Source of the DNA: Saprospiraceae bacterium
Lineage (GTDB): Bacteria; Bacteroidota; Bacteroidia; Chitinophagales; Saprospiraceae
Direction of reading: 5' to 3'
Assembly: GCA_016713025.1 (NCBI GenBank)
Contig: JADJPZ010000003.1
Span: 62,001-126,000, forward strand
DNA length: 64,000 nucleotides
The notes beneath the pieces are model-generated. The model ran no database searches and was not told where the DNA came from. It saw nothing but the letters and a program-made list of their open reading frames with translations. Position numbers and translations under genes: made by a program. Below are positions 1 to 8,707 of this stretch, one piece after another. Positions within the stretch are counted from its first letter, which is position 1. Every line of letters starts with the position of its first letter.

Positions 1-176
1 TTGTGTCAGATATAAATGATACTATTTCGGACGCCATCATCTCTCGCTGAGATGCGCTTTATTCAATATTCTGATTTCAATCAAAGCATGAAAATGCAAT
101 ATTTATATGTAGTACAGTTTTGTCCGTATCGCTCACCAGTCCTCCTACGTCGGCTTAGTGGTCGAAGGGTTTTCAC

Positions 177-390
177 CTATCCAAAAGCATTAAACCCTGT
201 CACATCCATACCTGTGATGAGCAGATGGATATCATGTGTGCCTTCGTAAGTCACTACAGACTCCAGATTCATCATGTGGCGCATGATTGGATATTCGCCG
301 GTGATGCCCATACCACCGTGGATTTGTCGCGCTTCTCTTGCTATCTCGAGTGCCATATTGACATTGTTTCGTTTTGCCATCGATATCTGT
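177..390 (-). pseudogene. Orphan duplicate of the glutaryl-CoA dehydrogenase C-terminus
   Basis: This minus-strand reading frame encodes the last 68 residues or so of the adjacent acyl-CoA dehydrogenase, including the TYEGTHDIH stretch with the catalytic glutamate, and it keeps the same stop. The protein is identical to the C-terminus of the neighbouring gene, but the fragment has no N-terminal half and no sign of its own promoter. It is a by-product of the tandem duplication and is most unlikely to make a working enzyme. The nucleotide differences between the copies are silent in this stretch, which may mean limited age or gene conversion. Confidence 0.85.
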
Positions 391-447
391 GATGCGCTTT
401 ATTCAATATTCTGATTTCAATCAAAGCATGAAAATGTAATATTTATA

Positions 448-608
448 GGGTGTATTTCCTATTTTCGCTTCATATTAAAAATCACCATTTTATTATTTTG
501 CGATTCAGGCAAGATATCTTCCTATATTGCATCGTAGCTGTAAGCTACGACGAACAAACGAAACTTGATAAGAAATCGAGCAAAGGGCGAAAAAAATGAA
601 ATGCACCC
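448..608. mobile_element. 161-bp MITE-like insertion with 8-bp target duplication
   Basis: The ends are imperfect inverted repeats, GGGTGTATTTC at 448-458 and GAAATGCACCC at 598-608 (10 of 11 pair). The element is flanked by the 8-bp direct repeat TATTTATA at 440-447 and 609-616. The uninterrupted duplicate of this site at 100-110 has the sequence only once, so the empty site lies in the same window. There is no coding capacity; a hairpin GTAGC-TGTAA-GCTAC sits near 532-546. An 8-bp duplication with GG-starting ends would suit mobilisation by an ISL3-like transposase, but that assignment is a guess. Confidence 0.85.
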
Positions 609-685
609 TATTTATATGTAGTACAGTTTTACCCGTATCGCTCACCAGTCCTCCTACGTCGGCTTAGTGGTCGATGGGTTTTCAG

Positions 686-1887
686 TTACCCAAAAGCATT
701 AAATCCCGTCACATCCATGCCCGTGATGAGCAGATGGATATCATGTGTGCCTTCGTAAGTCACTACAGACTCCAGATTCATCATGTGGCGCATGATAGGA
801 TATTCGCCGGTGATGCCCATACCACCGTGGATTTGTCGCGCTTCTCTTGCTATCTCGAGTGCCATATTGACATTGTTTCGTTTTGCCATCGATATCTGTG
901 CAGGAGTGGCTTTACCGTCATTGGCCAGTGTGCCCAGCCGCCATGCCAGTAATTGTGCTTTGGTGATTTCTGTGATCATCTCAGCAAGTTTTTTTTGAGT
1001 GAGCTGAAACTGACCTAATTTTTACCAAATTGATCTCTTTCTTTACTGTATCTTAAGGCAGAGTCATAGCAATCCAATGCCGCACCGATAGCTCCCCAGG
1101 CGATGCCATATCTTGCTTTTGACAGACATCCGAGCGGGCCTTTCAGACCTGATACATTAGGTAGTAGATTGGCTTTGGGAACACGTACATCTTCAAAGAC
1201 CAGTTCGCCAGTGACTGACGCACGAAGAGACCATTTGCCATGAATCTCAGGTGCCGAAAAACCTTTCATATCCTTTTCTACTATCAGTCCTCTGATGATG
1301 CCTTCCTTGTCTTTTGCCCACACCACCGCGATATCGGCAACCGGAGAATTGGTAATCCACATCTTTGCACCATTGAGTATATATGCATCACCGTCATCCA
1401 CTATATTGGTCACCATTCCTGAAGGATTGGACCCATGATCGGGTTCTGTAAGGCCAAAACATCCTATAAACTCTCCACTTCCAAGCTTAGGAAGGTATTT
1501 TTTCCTTTGCTCTTCGTTACCATACTTATAGATGGGATACATCACCAAAGACCCTTGTACAGAGGCCATAGAACGTATTCCTGAATCTCCACGTTCGAGT
1601 TCCTGCATGATGATGCCATAGGCTATCTCGTCCATACCGCCACCACCATATTCAGCAGGGAGTGATGGTCCGAATGCACCCACATCTGCCAATCCTTTGA
1701 ATAAGTGAGCAGGACAGGCGGCCCTATTGGCATAATCTTCTATGATCGGGCTGACTTCCTGTTTTACCCAATCCCTGACTGCATCCCGAGCTAATAAATG
1801 ATCTTCACTTAGTAACTCATCGATAGCGTAATAATCATGGTGTTCATACAAATCTGTCTTGGCTGATTTTTTAATTTCGTGGCTCAT
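686..1887 (-). pseudogene. gcdH: Glutaryl-CoA dehydrogenase, single-base frameshift
   Basis: Acyl-CoA dehydrogenase family FAD enzyme; glutaryl-CoA dehydrogenase oxidises and decarboxylates glutaryl-CoA to crotonyl-CoA in lysine/tryptophan breakdown. The N-terminal and middle domains read to ...RDQFGKN then stop. The C-terminal domain continues in another frame from KKLGQFQLTQKKLAEM to TYEGTHDIH, which carries the catalytic Glu, and ends at 686. Restoring one A in the A5 run (T5 at 1019-1023 on the plus strand) gives an unbroken protein of about 400 residues, the family norm. The start at 1887 (MSHEIKK) fits the -7 box about 40 bases upstream better than the earlier Met. This is either a real recent mutation or a homopolymer sequencing error; all other family features are intact. 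Confidence 0.85.
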
Positions 1888-1923
1888 ATTCAATGTTTTT
1901 TTTTGCATTATACAATACTGTAG

Positions 1924-1931
1924 CAAAGGTA
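1924..1931 (-). promoter_or_regulatory. Bacteroidota -7 box ahead of gcdH
   Basis: On the minus strand this reads TACCTTTG, matching the TAnnTTTG consensus of Bacteroidota housekeeping promoters. It lies about 40 bases before the chosen start at 1887. No convincing -33 TTTG at standard spacing was seen. Confidence 0.5.
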
Positions 1932-2058
1932 ACTTTAAGTAAGCAAATCATTGATCAAAGCATAAAAGTATCTTTCAATTTTTTTCAGATTTGGGTTAAT
2001 TTAAATTTTTAAAAAAGTACATCAATTCAAAACTAAATCGCATGATAAAGCATTTTAA

Positions 2059-3201
2059 ATGAATAAATTATTAAAACATCTTAAAATGAGATTTTGCATT
2101 TTTGTAATTCTGTTGATGTATTCATCTTGTTTTTTTGGCCAGGGTGAAGACAAAACCATAGTAACACAGGAAAAAATCAATTACAAGACTGAATTGGTAG
2201 TGCCGGAGCTTTCGATTCCCTGGGGTATGACATGGCTTCCTGACGGTAGTATGCTGATCACCGAAATCAAAGGTAAACTCATCCATTTTAAAGATGGGAA
2301 GAAGACTGAAATAAGCAATTGTCCTGAAGTTGTAGCACGGGGACAGGGCGGATTTTTGGACATAGAACTTCACCCGCAATACAAAAAAAATGGCTGGATT
2401 TATTTTACATACTCTTCGCCTGATGGTGAAGAAAAGGGTTCAAATACTGCCCTGATGAGGGCAAAACTTATAGATGGCTCCCTCACTGAAAAAGAATTGT
2501 TATATAAAGGCTCACCCAATACCGGCAGAGGTCACCACTTTGGCAGCAGGATAGTTTTTGATGATGCCGGATACGTGTATTTCACTATCGGAGATCGAGG
2601 CGAACATTTTGTCAATCCTCAGGACATCACCAAAGACGGTGGGAAAGTATATCGCCTGAAAGATGATGGAACCATACCGGCAGACAATCCATTTTACAAC
2701 AACGAAAATGCTAAAAAAGCCATATGGAGTTATGGCCACAGAAATCAGCAAGGTATGGTCATCCATCCTGAAACCCGTCAGATATGGACACATGAACATG
2801 GTCCTCAGGGTGGTGATGAAATCAATATCATCGCCAAAGGTAAAAATTATGGTTGGCCTACCATCACTTATGGTATCAACTATGACAATTCGATCATCAC
2901 TGAAAAAAAAGAAATGGAAGGCATGGAACAGCCGCTCTATTATTACATTCCGTCTATCGCACCAAGTGGTATGGCATTCATCAATTCGAATAAATATCCT
3001 GGTTGGAAAGGCAATCTGCTGATAGGGTCATTGAGATTTCAGTATCTGGAAAGGCTCGAAATCAAAAATGGTAAAGTGGCATATCGTGAAAAACTCATCC
3101 CCGATATGGGCAGGGTCAGAAATGTGAAAATGGGTCCGGACGGCTTCATTTATGCAGGTGTCGAAAATAAAGGTATCATCAAAATAGTACCATCAAAATG
3201 A
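2059..3201 (+). CDS. PQQ-dependent soluble sugar dehydrogenase (GSDH/sorbosone family)
   Basis: Six-bladed beta-propeller enzyme of the glucose/sorbosone dehydrogenase family (YliI/Asd-like), expected to oxidise aldose sugars in the periplasm with PQQ. An N-terminal hydrophobic signal (residues about 10-27) precedes the propeller. Family hallmarks include SIPWGMTWLPDG near the start, the stretch RGHHFGSRIVFDDAGYVYF, and the SYGHRNQQGMVIHP and HEHGPQGGDEIN segments that carry the catalytic His/Arg and the PQQ- and metal-binding residues. At 380 residues it is of normal length. Its stop overlaps the start of a cytochrome c gene (ATGA), so the cytochrome is the likely electron acceptor. Whether the organism makes PQQ cannot be seen here. 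Confidence 0.9.
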   Translation: MNKLLKHLKMRFCIFVILLMYSSCFFGQGEDKTIVTQEKINYKTELVVPELSIPWGMTWLPDGSMLITEIKGKLIHFKDGKKTEISNCPEVVARGQGGFLDIELHPQYKKNGWIYFTYSSPDGEEKGSNTALMRAKLIDGSLTEKELLYKGSPNTGRGHHFGSRIVFDDAGYVYFTIGDRGEHFVNPQDITKDGGKVYRLKDDGTIPADNPFYNNENAKKAIWSYGHRNQQGMVIHPETRQIWTHEHGPQGGDEINIIAKGKNYGWPTITYGINYDNSIITEKKEMEGMEQPLYYYIPSIAPSGMAFINSNKYPGWKGNLLIGSLRFQYLERLEIKNGKVAYREKLIPDMGRVRNVKMGPDGFIYAGVENKGIIKIVPSK

Positions 3202-3602
3202 AAATAGTCGTTGTCTCATTGATTTTTACCTTAGGTTTAGCAGGTACGTTGTCTGATGTTCAGAACCCCAAATTGGCCGAAAGCATAGAACGAGGAAAAG
3301 AAATCTATACTGACTTCTGTGTAGTTTGTCATAAAGTCAATGGAGAAGGCACTATCAAAATATTTCCGCCATTAGCTGGTTCCGATTATCTGCGAAACAA
3401 TCAAAAGGAAAGTATCAAAGGCATCAAATATGGTCAAAGCGGCAAAATAAAAGTCAATGGCGTAGAATATAATGGTACTATGACTGACTTGGGATTATCC
3501 GATGAAGAAGTGGCAGATGTAATGAATTATATCAACAATTCCTGGGGAAATAAAATAAAAGAGATAGTCACACCTGAGATGGTCAAAAAAATAGGAAAAT
3601 AA
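3198..3602 (+). CDS. Small periplasmic c-type cytochrome
   Basis: A 134-residue class I cytochrome c. The signal peptide (residues 1 to about 19) is followed by one haem site CVVCH (near residue 41) and a candidate distal Met ligand in NGTMTDLGLSDEE; the helix EVADVMNYINNSW is typical of the C-terminal helix. It is translationally coupled to the sugar dehydrogenase by a 4-base overlap. I infer that it passes electrons from the PQQ enzyme to the respiratory chain, possibly to the cbb3 oxidase encoded at 58-60 kb. It is convergent with the downstream transporter, with only 20 bases between them. Confidence 0.9.
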   Translation: MKIVVVSLIFTLGLAGTLSDVQNPKLAESIERGKEIYTDFCVVCHKVNGEGTIKIFPPLAGSDYLRNNQKESIKGIKYGQSGKIKVNGVEYNGTMTDLGLSDEEVADVMNYINNSWGNKIKEIVTPEMVKKIGK

Positions 3603-3622
3603 TTATTCCTGCTATGGGTGTG

Positions 3623-4831
3623 TCATTGATCAAAATGTTTTAAAATCAACCTGTCCAGCCTGTAGGCCATCCCGACGCACATCAACACTAAGATAATACT
3701 GATATATCCCAGGATATTGTAATTGTGAATAGCATACTTCTCATCGCTGTATGTGATCCAACCACTGGTCAGTGTCGCAAAGCCCGAACCTAAAGACTGG
3801 ACACAGGAATTGAGACTCATAAAACTTCCTCTTGACTGTGTAGTAACTGCCTGTGTGGTCATCGCCTGACCAGGTACCGTCCTTCCTGTAGCAGTGCTAA
3901 ACCAAAGTGAAAATGTGATCAAAACTACAAAAAGCGGCATTGCCGGCATGTGAGTGATGAACAATATAAATCCTGTGGATATAAGGGCTGACGCAACAAA
4001 TACTTGCCTTTTACCAAATCTGTCAGCAAGCTTACCGGCTATCTGTGCACTGACCAAAGCACTGAGTCCTCCGCATAAATATATCAAAGGAGTATATTCC
4101 TGAGGCACTCCTACATTGTACACCATAAAAGGATTGATGAGTGGGATAATGATAAAATGTCCCATTATCATCAGCATGCTGAAAGCAAGTGCGGTCAGTT
4201 GCGTTTCGTTTTTGAATATCAGGAAAAAATTGGTGATTCGCTGCCTGAGTGCCACAGGATGAGATAGATGTTCATTAACATTGGGAACATATCTGAGCAA
4301 AAACGGCAATAAAAAACTTCCAACAACCGCCACAACTATAAATGGAAAATACCAGTCGTAACTGTTGGCAAGAAAAAGTCCGAAAGGTACACCCACTACA
4401 GAAGCCAACGCAAAACCTCCCATCAGCATACCCATCGCCTGACCTCTCCTTTCATAAGGAACAATGTCCCCGATGATACTCAACACCTGTGCACCGATAA
4501 GACCACCAAAAATTCCGGTAACGATACGCGCCATAATCATCGTCAGATAGTCGGTGGCAAAAACACAACCAAAAGTGCCTATTAAAAAACCTGCATAAGC
4601 AAATAACAATAGTTTTTTGCGATCAAATTTATCAGCAAAAAATATTGCTCCGAAACTACTGACAAAAGCAGCCAAAGAATAACTTGAAACTATCACTGCA
4701 AACTGAGATGTCGTCAGTGACCATTTGGGCATCAGAATATTGCCCAAAGGCATCATAATCATAAAATCCAGTATATGGGTAAAATTCAATAATGCCAAAA
4801 GTGTGACCAGGATGATTTCGCTGCGTTTCAA
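3623..4831 (-). CDS. MFS transporter (drug/arabinose-efflux type)
   Basis: A 402-residue protein with about 12 hydrophobic membrane helices, the usual size for the major facilitator superfamily. The loop after helix 2 reads FADKFDRKKLL, a variant of the MFS motif A (G-x-x-x-D-R-x-G-R-K/R), and a second copy, GKLADRFGKRQVF, lies at the start of the C-terminal half. Families of this kind export drugs, sugars or metabolites by proton antiport in the inner membrane. The substrate cannot be told from sequence. It is a single gene, convergent with the cytochrome c gene. Confidence 0.85.
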   Translation of the reverse strand: MKRSEIILVTLLALLNFTHILDFMIMMPLGNILMPKWSLTTSQFAVIVSSYSLAAFVSSFGAIFFADKFDRKKLLLFAYAGFLIGTFGCVFATDYLTMIMARIVTGIFGGLIGAQVLSIIGDIVPYERRGQAMGMLMGGFALASVVGVPFGLFLANSYDWYFPFIVVAVVGSFLLPFLLRYVPNVNEHLSHPVALRQRITNFFLIFKNETQLTALAFSMLMIMGHFIIIPLINPFMVYNVGVPQEYTPLIYLCGGLSALVSAQIAGKLADRFGKRQVFVASALISTGFILFITHMPAMPLFVVLITFSLWFSTATGRTVPGQAMTTQAVTTQSRGSFMSLNSCVQSLGSGFATLTSGWITYSDEKYAIHNYNILGYISIILVLMCVGMAYRLDRLILKHFDQ

Positions 4832-5011
4832 GGGATAGATGTGTTAATAGAGCATAAATTAAATATGAAAAACAATTATAATATGAATAAGAAAATTTCG
4901 ATAGAATCAGTTACTAATGATCGTCAATCAAAATACTTATTTTTTAAGATTTAGGGGCAAAACAAAAGTAGTGTAACATAAAATCATTCAATAAGTTGGT
5001 TATGTGACTAT

Positions 5012-5118
5012 ATTATACTAGACAGAAAATATTGTGCGAAAAACTTAAATCACAAGTCATTAATTTTCAAATAATTGTGATTTTTAAATTTTGCAAATCA
5101 TTTTCTGTAGGGTATAAT
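5012..5118. mobile_element. 107-bp inverted-repeat element, copy A
   Basis: The left end ATTATACTAGACAGAAAAT and right end ATTTTCTGTAGGGTATAAT are inverted copies differing only in three bases near the tip. The inside holds a second inverted repeat around AAATCAC...GTGATTT. A second element of exactly 107 bp with the same ends and matching interior lies at 9974-10080. There is no coding capacity. It fills most of the 384-base spacer between the MFS gene and tpiA. I call it a MITE-like family; a two-base TA duplication is possible but cannot be shown. Confidence 0.8.
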
Positions 5119-5177
5119 AGTATGAAGATCAAAAAATACAATTTTCCCAATTTATTTTCAATACGTACAAATAGTTT

Positions 5178-5185
5178 TACCTTTG
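5178..5185 (+). promoter_or_regulatory. -7 box ahead of tpiA
   Basis: TACCTTTG matches the Bacteroidota TAnnTTTG element and lies 31 bases before the tpiA start codon. A clear -33 element was not found. Confidence 0.5.
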
Positions 5186-5215
5186 TGACTTTCTAAAAAT
5201 ATAAATGTAAAAATC

Positions 5216-5971
5216 ATGGCAAGAAAAAATATTGCAGCAGGTAACTGGAAAATGAATACGACCATATCTCAGGGCATCGATTTGGCACAAACCTTGGCAG
5301 ATGCCGAAAGAGATAAAAATACACTCGTAATACTGGCAGTGCCGTTTACACATATATTTCCATTGCAAAAAAAGATAAAAGCAAGTTCAAAAATACAGCT
5401 TGCAGCACAGAATTGCCACCATAAGACATCCGGAGCCTACACAGGTGAAATTTCACCGGCTATGCTGGCAGACATGAAAGTACCTTATGTGGTGCTCGGT
5501 CACTCTGAAAGAAGAGAATATAATCATGAAGACAATGCACTTCTTGCAGCAAAACTCAGAGCAGCGCTTGATGCTGGACTGAAAGTCATCTTTTGTTGTG
5601 GTGAAGCTTTGGAAATAAGGAAGGCGGGAAAACATGTCGGGCATGTCAGGACACAGCTTATAGAGTCACTATTCAAGTTGGATGCTAAAGAAATGAAAAA
5701 TATAGTAATAGCATATGAACCTATATGGGCAATAGGAACTGGTGAGACAGCATCACCTGCTCAAGCTCAGGAAATGCATGCAGCAATACGCAACATGTTG
5801 CAAAAAAAATATGGCAAACGAGTGGCGGACAATACCAGCATCCTATACGGTGGTTCAGTAAACGGTGGTAACGCAAAGGAACTCTTCAGTCAACCTGATG
5901 TAGATGGTGGTCTGGTAGGAGGTGCATCACTAAAAGGTCAAGAGTTTGTTCAGATTATCAATGCTTTTTGA
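5216..5971 (+). CDS. tpiA: Triosephosphate isomerase
   Basis: Interconverts dihydroxyacetone phosphate and glyceraldehyde 3-phosphate in glycolysis and gluconeogenesis in the cytoplasm. The catalytic set is complete: Lys12 in GNWKMNT, His96 in LGHSERR, and Glu168 in AYEPIWAIGTG, which also begins the mobile loop. The phosphate-binding segments YGGSVN and GGLVGGASL are present near the C-terminus. At 251 residues it has the family's usual length. It is a single gene with its own -7 box upstream, convergent with rnr. Nothing unusual was seen. Confidence 0.98.
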   Translation: MARKNIAAGNWKMNTTISQGIDLAQTLADAERDKNTLVILAVPFTHIFPLQKKIKASSKIQLAAQNCHHKTSGAYTGEISPAMLADMKVPYVVLGHSERREYNHEDNALLAAKLRAALDAGLKVIFCCGEALEIRKAGKHVGHVRTQLIESLFKLDAKEMKNIVIAYEPIWAIGTGETASPAQAQEMHAAIRNMLQKKYGKRVADNTSILYGGSVNGGNAKELFSQPDVDGGLVGGASLKGQEFVQIINAF

Positions 5972-6146
5972 GTAATTAGGCCTATCTAAACTTTACTACC
6001 TAAATCATACCTAAATAAGAGATTATTTTGTTATTACAGTTTTGATGAATCAAACTTAACAGTATTAGAGATCGTTGATATGAGAAGAAATCCTAAATTT
6101 ATAAGAAAGTTTGAAGAATAAAAAATCAAAGAAACTATAAATTATC

Positions 6147-6200
6147 CCGTCTTCAGCGGGTACACAGATTTTGAGTCAACATGCCACTCAATCAAGACGG
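6147..6200. other. Nested stem-loop between tpiA and rnr
   Basis: Outer arms CCGTCTT (6147-6153) and AAGACGG (6194-6200) enclose inner arms TTGAGT (6171-6176) and ACTCAA (6186-6191). It lies in the 273-base spacer between two convergent genes. There is no U-run, so it is not a standard intrinsic terminator. It may be a transcript-end structure or a decayed repeat. The rest of the spacer shows nothing I recognise. Confidence 0.4.
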
Positions 6201-6244
6201 CACATCACAAAGCCAAACCTTTAATGATCATGAAATTTTAGGTG

Positions 6245-8404
6245 TTAGGATTCTTCCAGTTCCATATCCGTTCTTCTGCTATCCGGATCAGCGGCCTTGA
6301 TTTTCACTTTTACTTTCTGACCTATGGAAAATTCTGTGCCTGAGAGTCTCGATTTTGCCCGCAATCTGCCAGCTGTAACATTAAATATTTCTCCCATACT
6401 GTCAAAAGTGACCAATCCCTCCACCTTTGTGTCAAGAAGCTCCACAAAGATGCCTTTTTCTATTATGCCTGAAACCACGCCTTCAAAAACATGACCTACA
6501 TAGTTTGATATGTATAATGTCTGAAAATATTTTATGGATTCCCTTTCTGCTTCAGAAGCCTTCTTTTCCTGATCAGAAATATGTTTTGTTTTGGATTCCA
6601 GTTTCTCTTTATCTGTCCTGAATATCTCAGACAAGTTTTTGAACAGCAGTCGGTGCACCAATACATCCGAGTATCTGCGTATAGGAGACGTAAAATGAGT
6701 GTAATACTCAAATCCCAATCCATAGTGCCCTATATTATTGGATGTATACACTGCTTTTGCCATAGTACGGATGGCTAATGGTTCCAGGAGTTTAAGTACT
6801 GGATTTTCGTGCGTTGCCACCGCCAGCCTGTTGAAAGAGTCAGCGATTTGCTCAGGAGTGTCCATCCGGAATTTAAATCCCATTTCGGCCGCAAACAAAG
6901 CAAAATCAGAAAGTTTTTCAGGATTGGGCAGATCATGCACCCTGTACACAAATGGAATTTCTGGCTTTGTCTTTTTGGCTATAAATGTGGCCACCCTTTT
7001 GTTTGCCAGCAACATAAAATCTTCGACCAGCATGTGGGCATCTTTTCGTTCCTTCACCTTCATACCTGTGGGCATGCCATTTTCATCCAGAACAAACTGA
7101 ACCTCATCAGATTCAAAACTGATAGATCCTTCAGCATACCTTTGCAGCCGGAGATGTTTGGCCATATGGTCCAAAGTGCGTATTTCCTTTACGAAATCTC
7201 CTTCCCCGGTTTCAATTCTTTCCTGAGCTTCTTCATAAGTAAATCTCCGGTCTGAATGTATGATGGTTTTTCCAAACCACTCTCTGATGATTTTATTATC
7301 TTTATCAAAAACAAACACTGCAGAAAAAGTCAGTTTGTCTTCATGCGGATTGAGAGAACACAAGTCATTGCTCAGCTTTTCAGGCAACATAGGACATACC
7401 CTATCCACGAGGTATACAGAAGTGCTCCTGCGGTAAGCTTCCTGATCAAGTGCTGATCCTTCTGCCAAAAAATGGGTAACATCAGCAATGTGAACTCCTA
7501 CTTCGAGTTGATCATCGTCCAGCCACCTCACAGAAAGCGCATCATCAAAGTCCCTGGCTGTCAAAGGATCAATGGTAAATGTGATAATATGCCTGAAATC
7601 CCGCCTGACTGCAACAACATCATCGGTTATCTTTGAATCAACAGCATCTAATTCTCTGATGACATCTTCACCGAATTCCGGGTCAAAACCATTGGAGTAT
7701 AAAATCGCCTGCATATTCATCTCCACATCAGAGATATCTTCCAGGACTTTGATCACCTTTCCCCATAGTGCTTTGTTTTGTCCACGACCCCATGAAATGA
7801 TCTCAGCTACTACTCTGTCATTGTCACTACTATCCAGGATATCATCATGGTGGATCAAAATTTCAGGAAACAATCTTGCGTTATCAGGGCTCAGGATGGC
7901 ATAATTATTGAAAATTCTGATATGTCCTATGATCCGGGTATGAGCCCTTTTGTCGATAGATACCACCACTCCTTCCGGCCTCCTGTGTGCTTTGCTAAGC
8001 GTAACTGAAACCGTCACTTCATCTTTGTGAAGGGCACCTTTGAGATTTCTGGCATGGACGTATATATCCTCAACTGATTCTGAATTGATGATGTATGCCG
8101 CTCCGGAGCGGGTCATGTCTACGATACCCGTATACAGGATGACATCCTCTTTCTTCTGTTTTCTGGTATTGGCTGGCTGATCCTGATATCTCTCCCATTT
8201 AAATCGGCCCTCTGAGAGTTTTACAACTTTTTTTTCTGCCACCAGTCTCAGTAATGACTGCGTGATAGAATCAGGTGGGTTGGCTACGTTTATCTTTCGG
8301 GATATCTGCGTGACATTGTAAATGATCTTTGGATTTTTTGAAAGTAGCTTTTCAATCTGGTTTCGCAGGTCTGATTCTTTAAGTTGCCTGGGTTTTCTGT
8401 TCAT
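6245..8404 (-). CDS. rnr: Ribonuclease R
   Basis: 3'-to-5' exoribonuclease of the RNase II/RNB superfamily, able to degrade structured RNA and active in rRNA quality control. Domain order is as expected: a winged-helix-like N-terminus (residues about 10-70), cold-shock/OB regions, the RNB catalytic domain beginning near residue 265, and a C-terminal S1 domain (about 630-710). The metal-binding acidic cluster is seen in DPLTARDFDDALSV, and HIADVTHF follows as usual. The tail ends soon after the S1 domain, without the long Lys-rich extension of E. coli RNase R. At 719 residues the length is normal for Bacteroidota. It appears monocistronic. Confidence 0.96.
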   Translation of the reverse strand: MNRKPRQLKESDLRNQIEKLLSKNPKIIYNVTQISRKINVANPPDSITQSLLRLVAEKKVVKLSEGRFKWERYQDQPANTRKQKKEDVILYTGIVDMTRSGAAYIINSESVEDIYVHARNLKGALHKDEVTVSVTLSKAHRRPEGVVVSIDKRAHTRIIGHIRIFNNYAILSPDNARLFPEILIHHDDILDSSDNDRVVAEIISWGRGQNKALWGKVIKVLEDISDVEMNMQAILYSNGFDPEFGEDVIRELDAVDSKITDDVVAVRRDFRHIITFTIDPLTARDFDDALSVRWLDDDQLEVGVHIADVTHFLAEGSALDQEAYRRSTSVYLVDRVCPMLPEKLSNDLCSLNPHEDKLTFSAVFVFDKDNKIIREWFGKTIIHSDRRFTYEEAQERIETGEGDFVKEIRTLDHMAKHLRLQRYAEGSISFESDEVQFVLDENGMPTGMKVKERKDAHMLVEDFMLLANKRVATFIAKKTKPEIPFVYRVHDLPNPEKLSDFALFAAEMGFKFRMDTPEQIADSFNRLAVATHENPVLKLLEPLAIRTMAKAVYTSNNIGHYGLGFEYYTHFTSPIRRYSDVLVHRLLFKNLSEIFRTDKEKLESKTKHISDQEKKASEAERESIKYFQTLYISNYVGHVFEGVVSGIIEKGIFVELLDTKVEGLVTFDSMGEIFNVTAGRLRAKSRLSGTEFSIGQKVKVKIKAADPDSRRTDMELEES

Positions 8405-8468
8405 ACCTTAAATAAGGTTTAATGGTGAATAATTTTTTAACTCTGGTGAGGAGAAAAAAATTTACAAA

Positions 8469-8541
8469 ATTTCAAATCTCAAAATTCTAATTATCCAATA
8501 AAGATGATTTTGAAATGCTGTAAATCATTTTCTGTTTGTAT
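8469..8541. repeat. Possible decayed third copy of the 107-bp element
   Basis: The stretch AAATCATTTTCTGT with a following GTATA (about 8523-8541) matches the right end of the 107-bp elements at 5012 and 9974, and the AT-rich 50 bases before it align loosely with their interior. The left inverted repeat is missing. The 303-base spacer 8405-8707 otherwise holds nothing recognisable. Confidence 0.35.
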
Positions 8542-8707
8542 ATCTGTATGGAGAATAAATGTCCAAGATTATAACCTATTGTCATGCCATATAGTTCACT
8601 TTTATTTCATATAAATGGGATAGTCAGGTTGGGATAATAATTTGAATTTCGATTACTACTTTTTTTGTAATTTTGTATTTATGTTAATAAGAAAAATTGT
8701 TGGTAAA

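Larger units (their letters stand above)
51..899. repeat. 340-bp tandem duplication of the gcdH 3' end
   Basis: Copy 1 is 51-390. Copy 2 is 391-899 and is interrupted by an inserted element. The left parts (51-96 and 391-436) are nearly identical, and 102-390 matches 611-899 at a constant offset of 509. Removing the 161-bp insertion and one 8-bp target copy leaves exactly 340 bp in copy 2. The copies differ by scattered substitutions, so the duplication is not very recent. The insertion is only in copy 2, so it came after the duplication. Positions 1-50 hold nothing I recognise. Confidence 0.9.
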
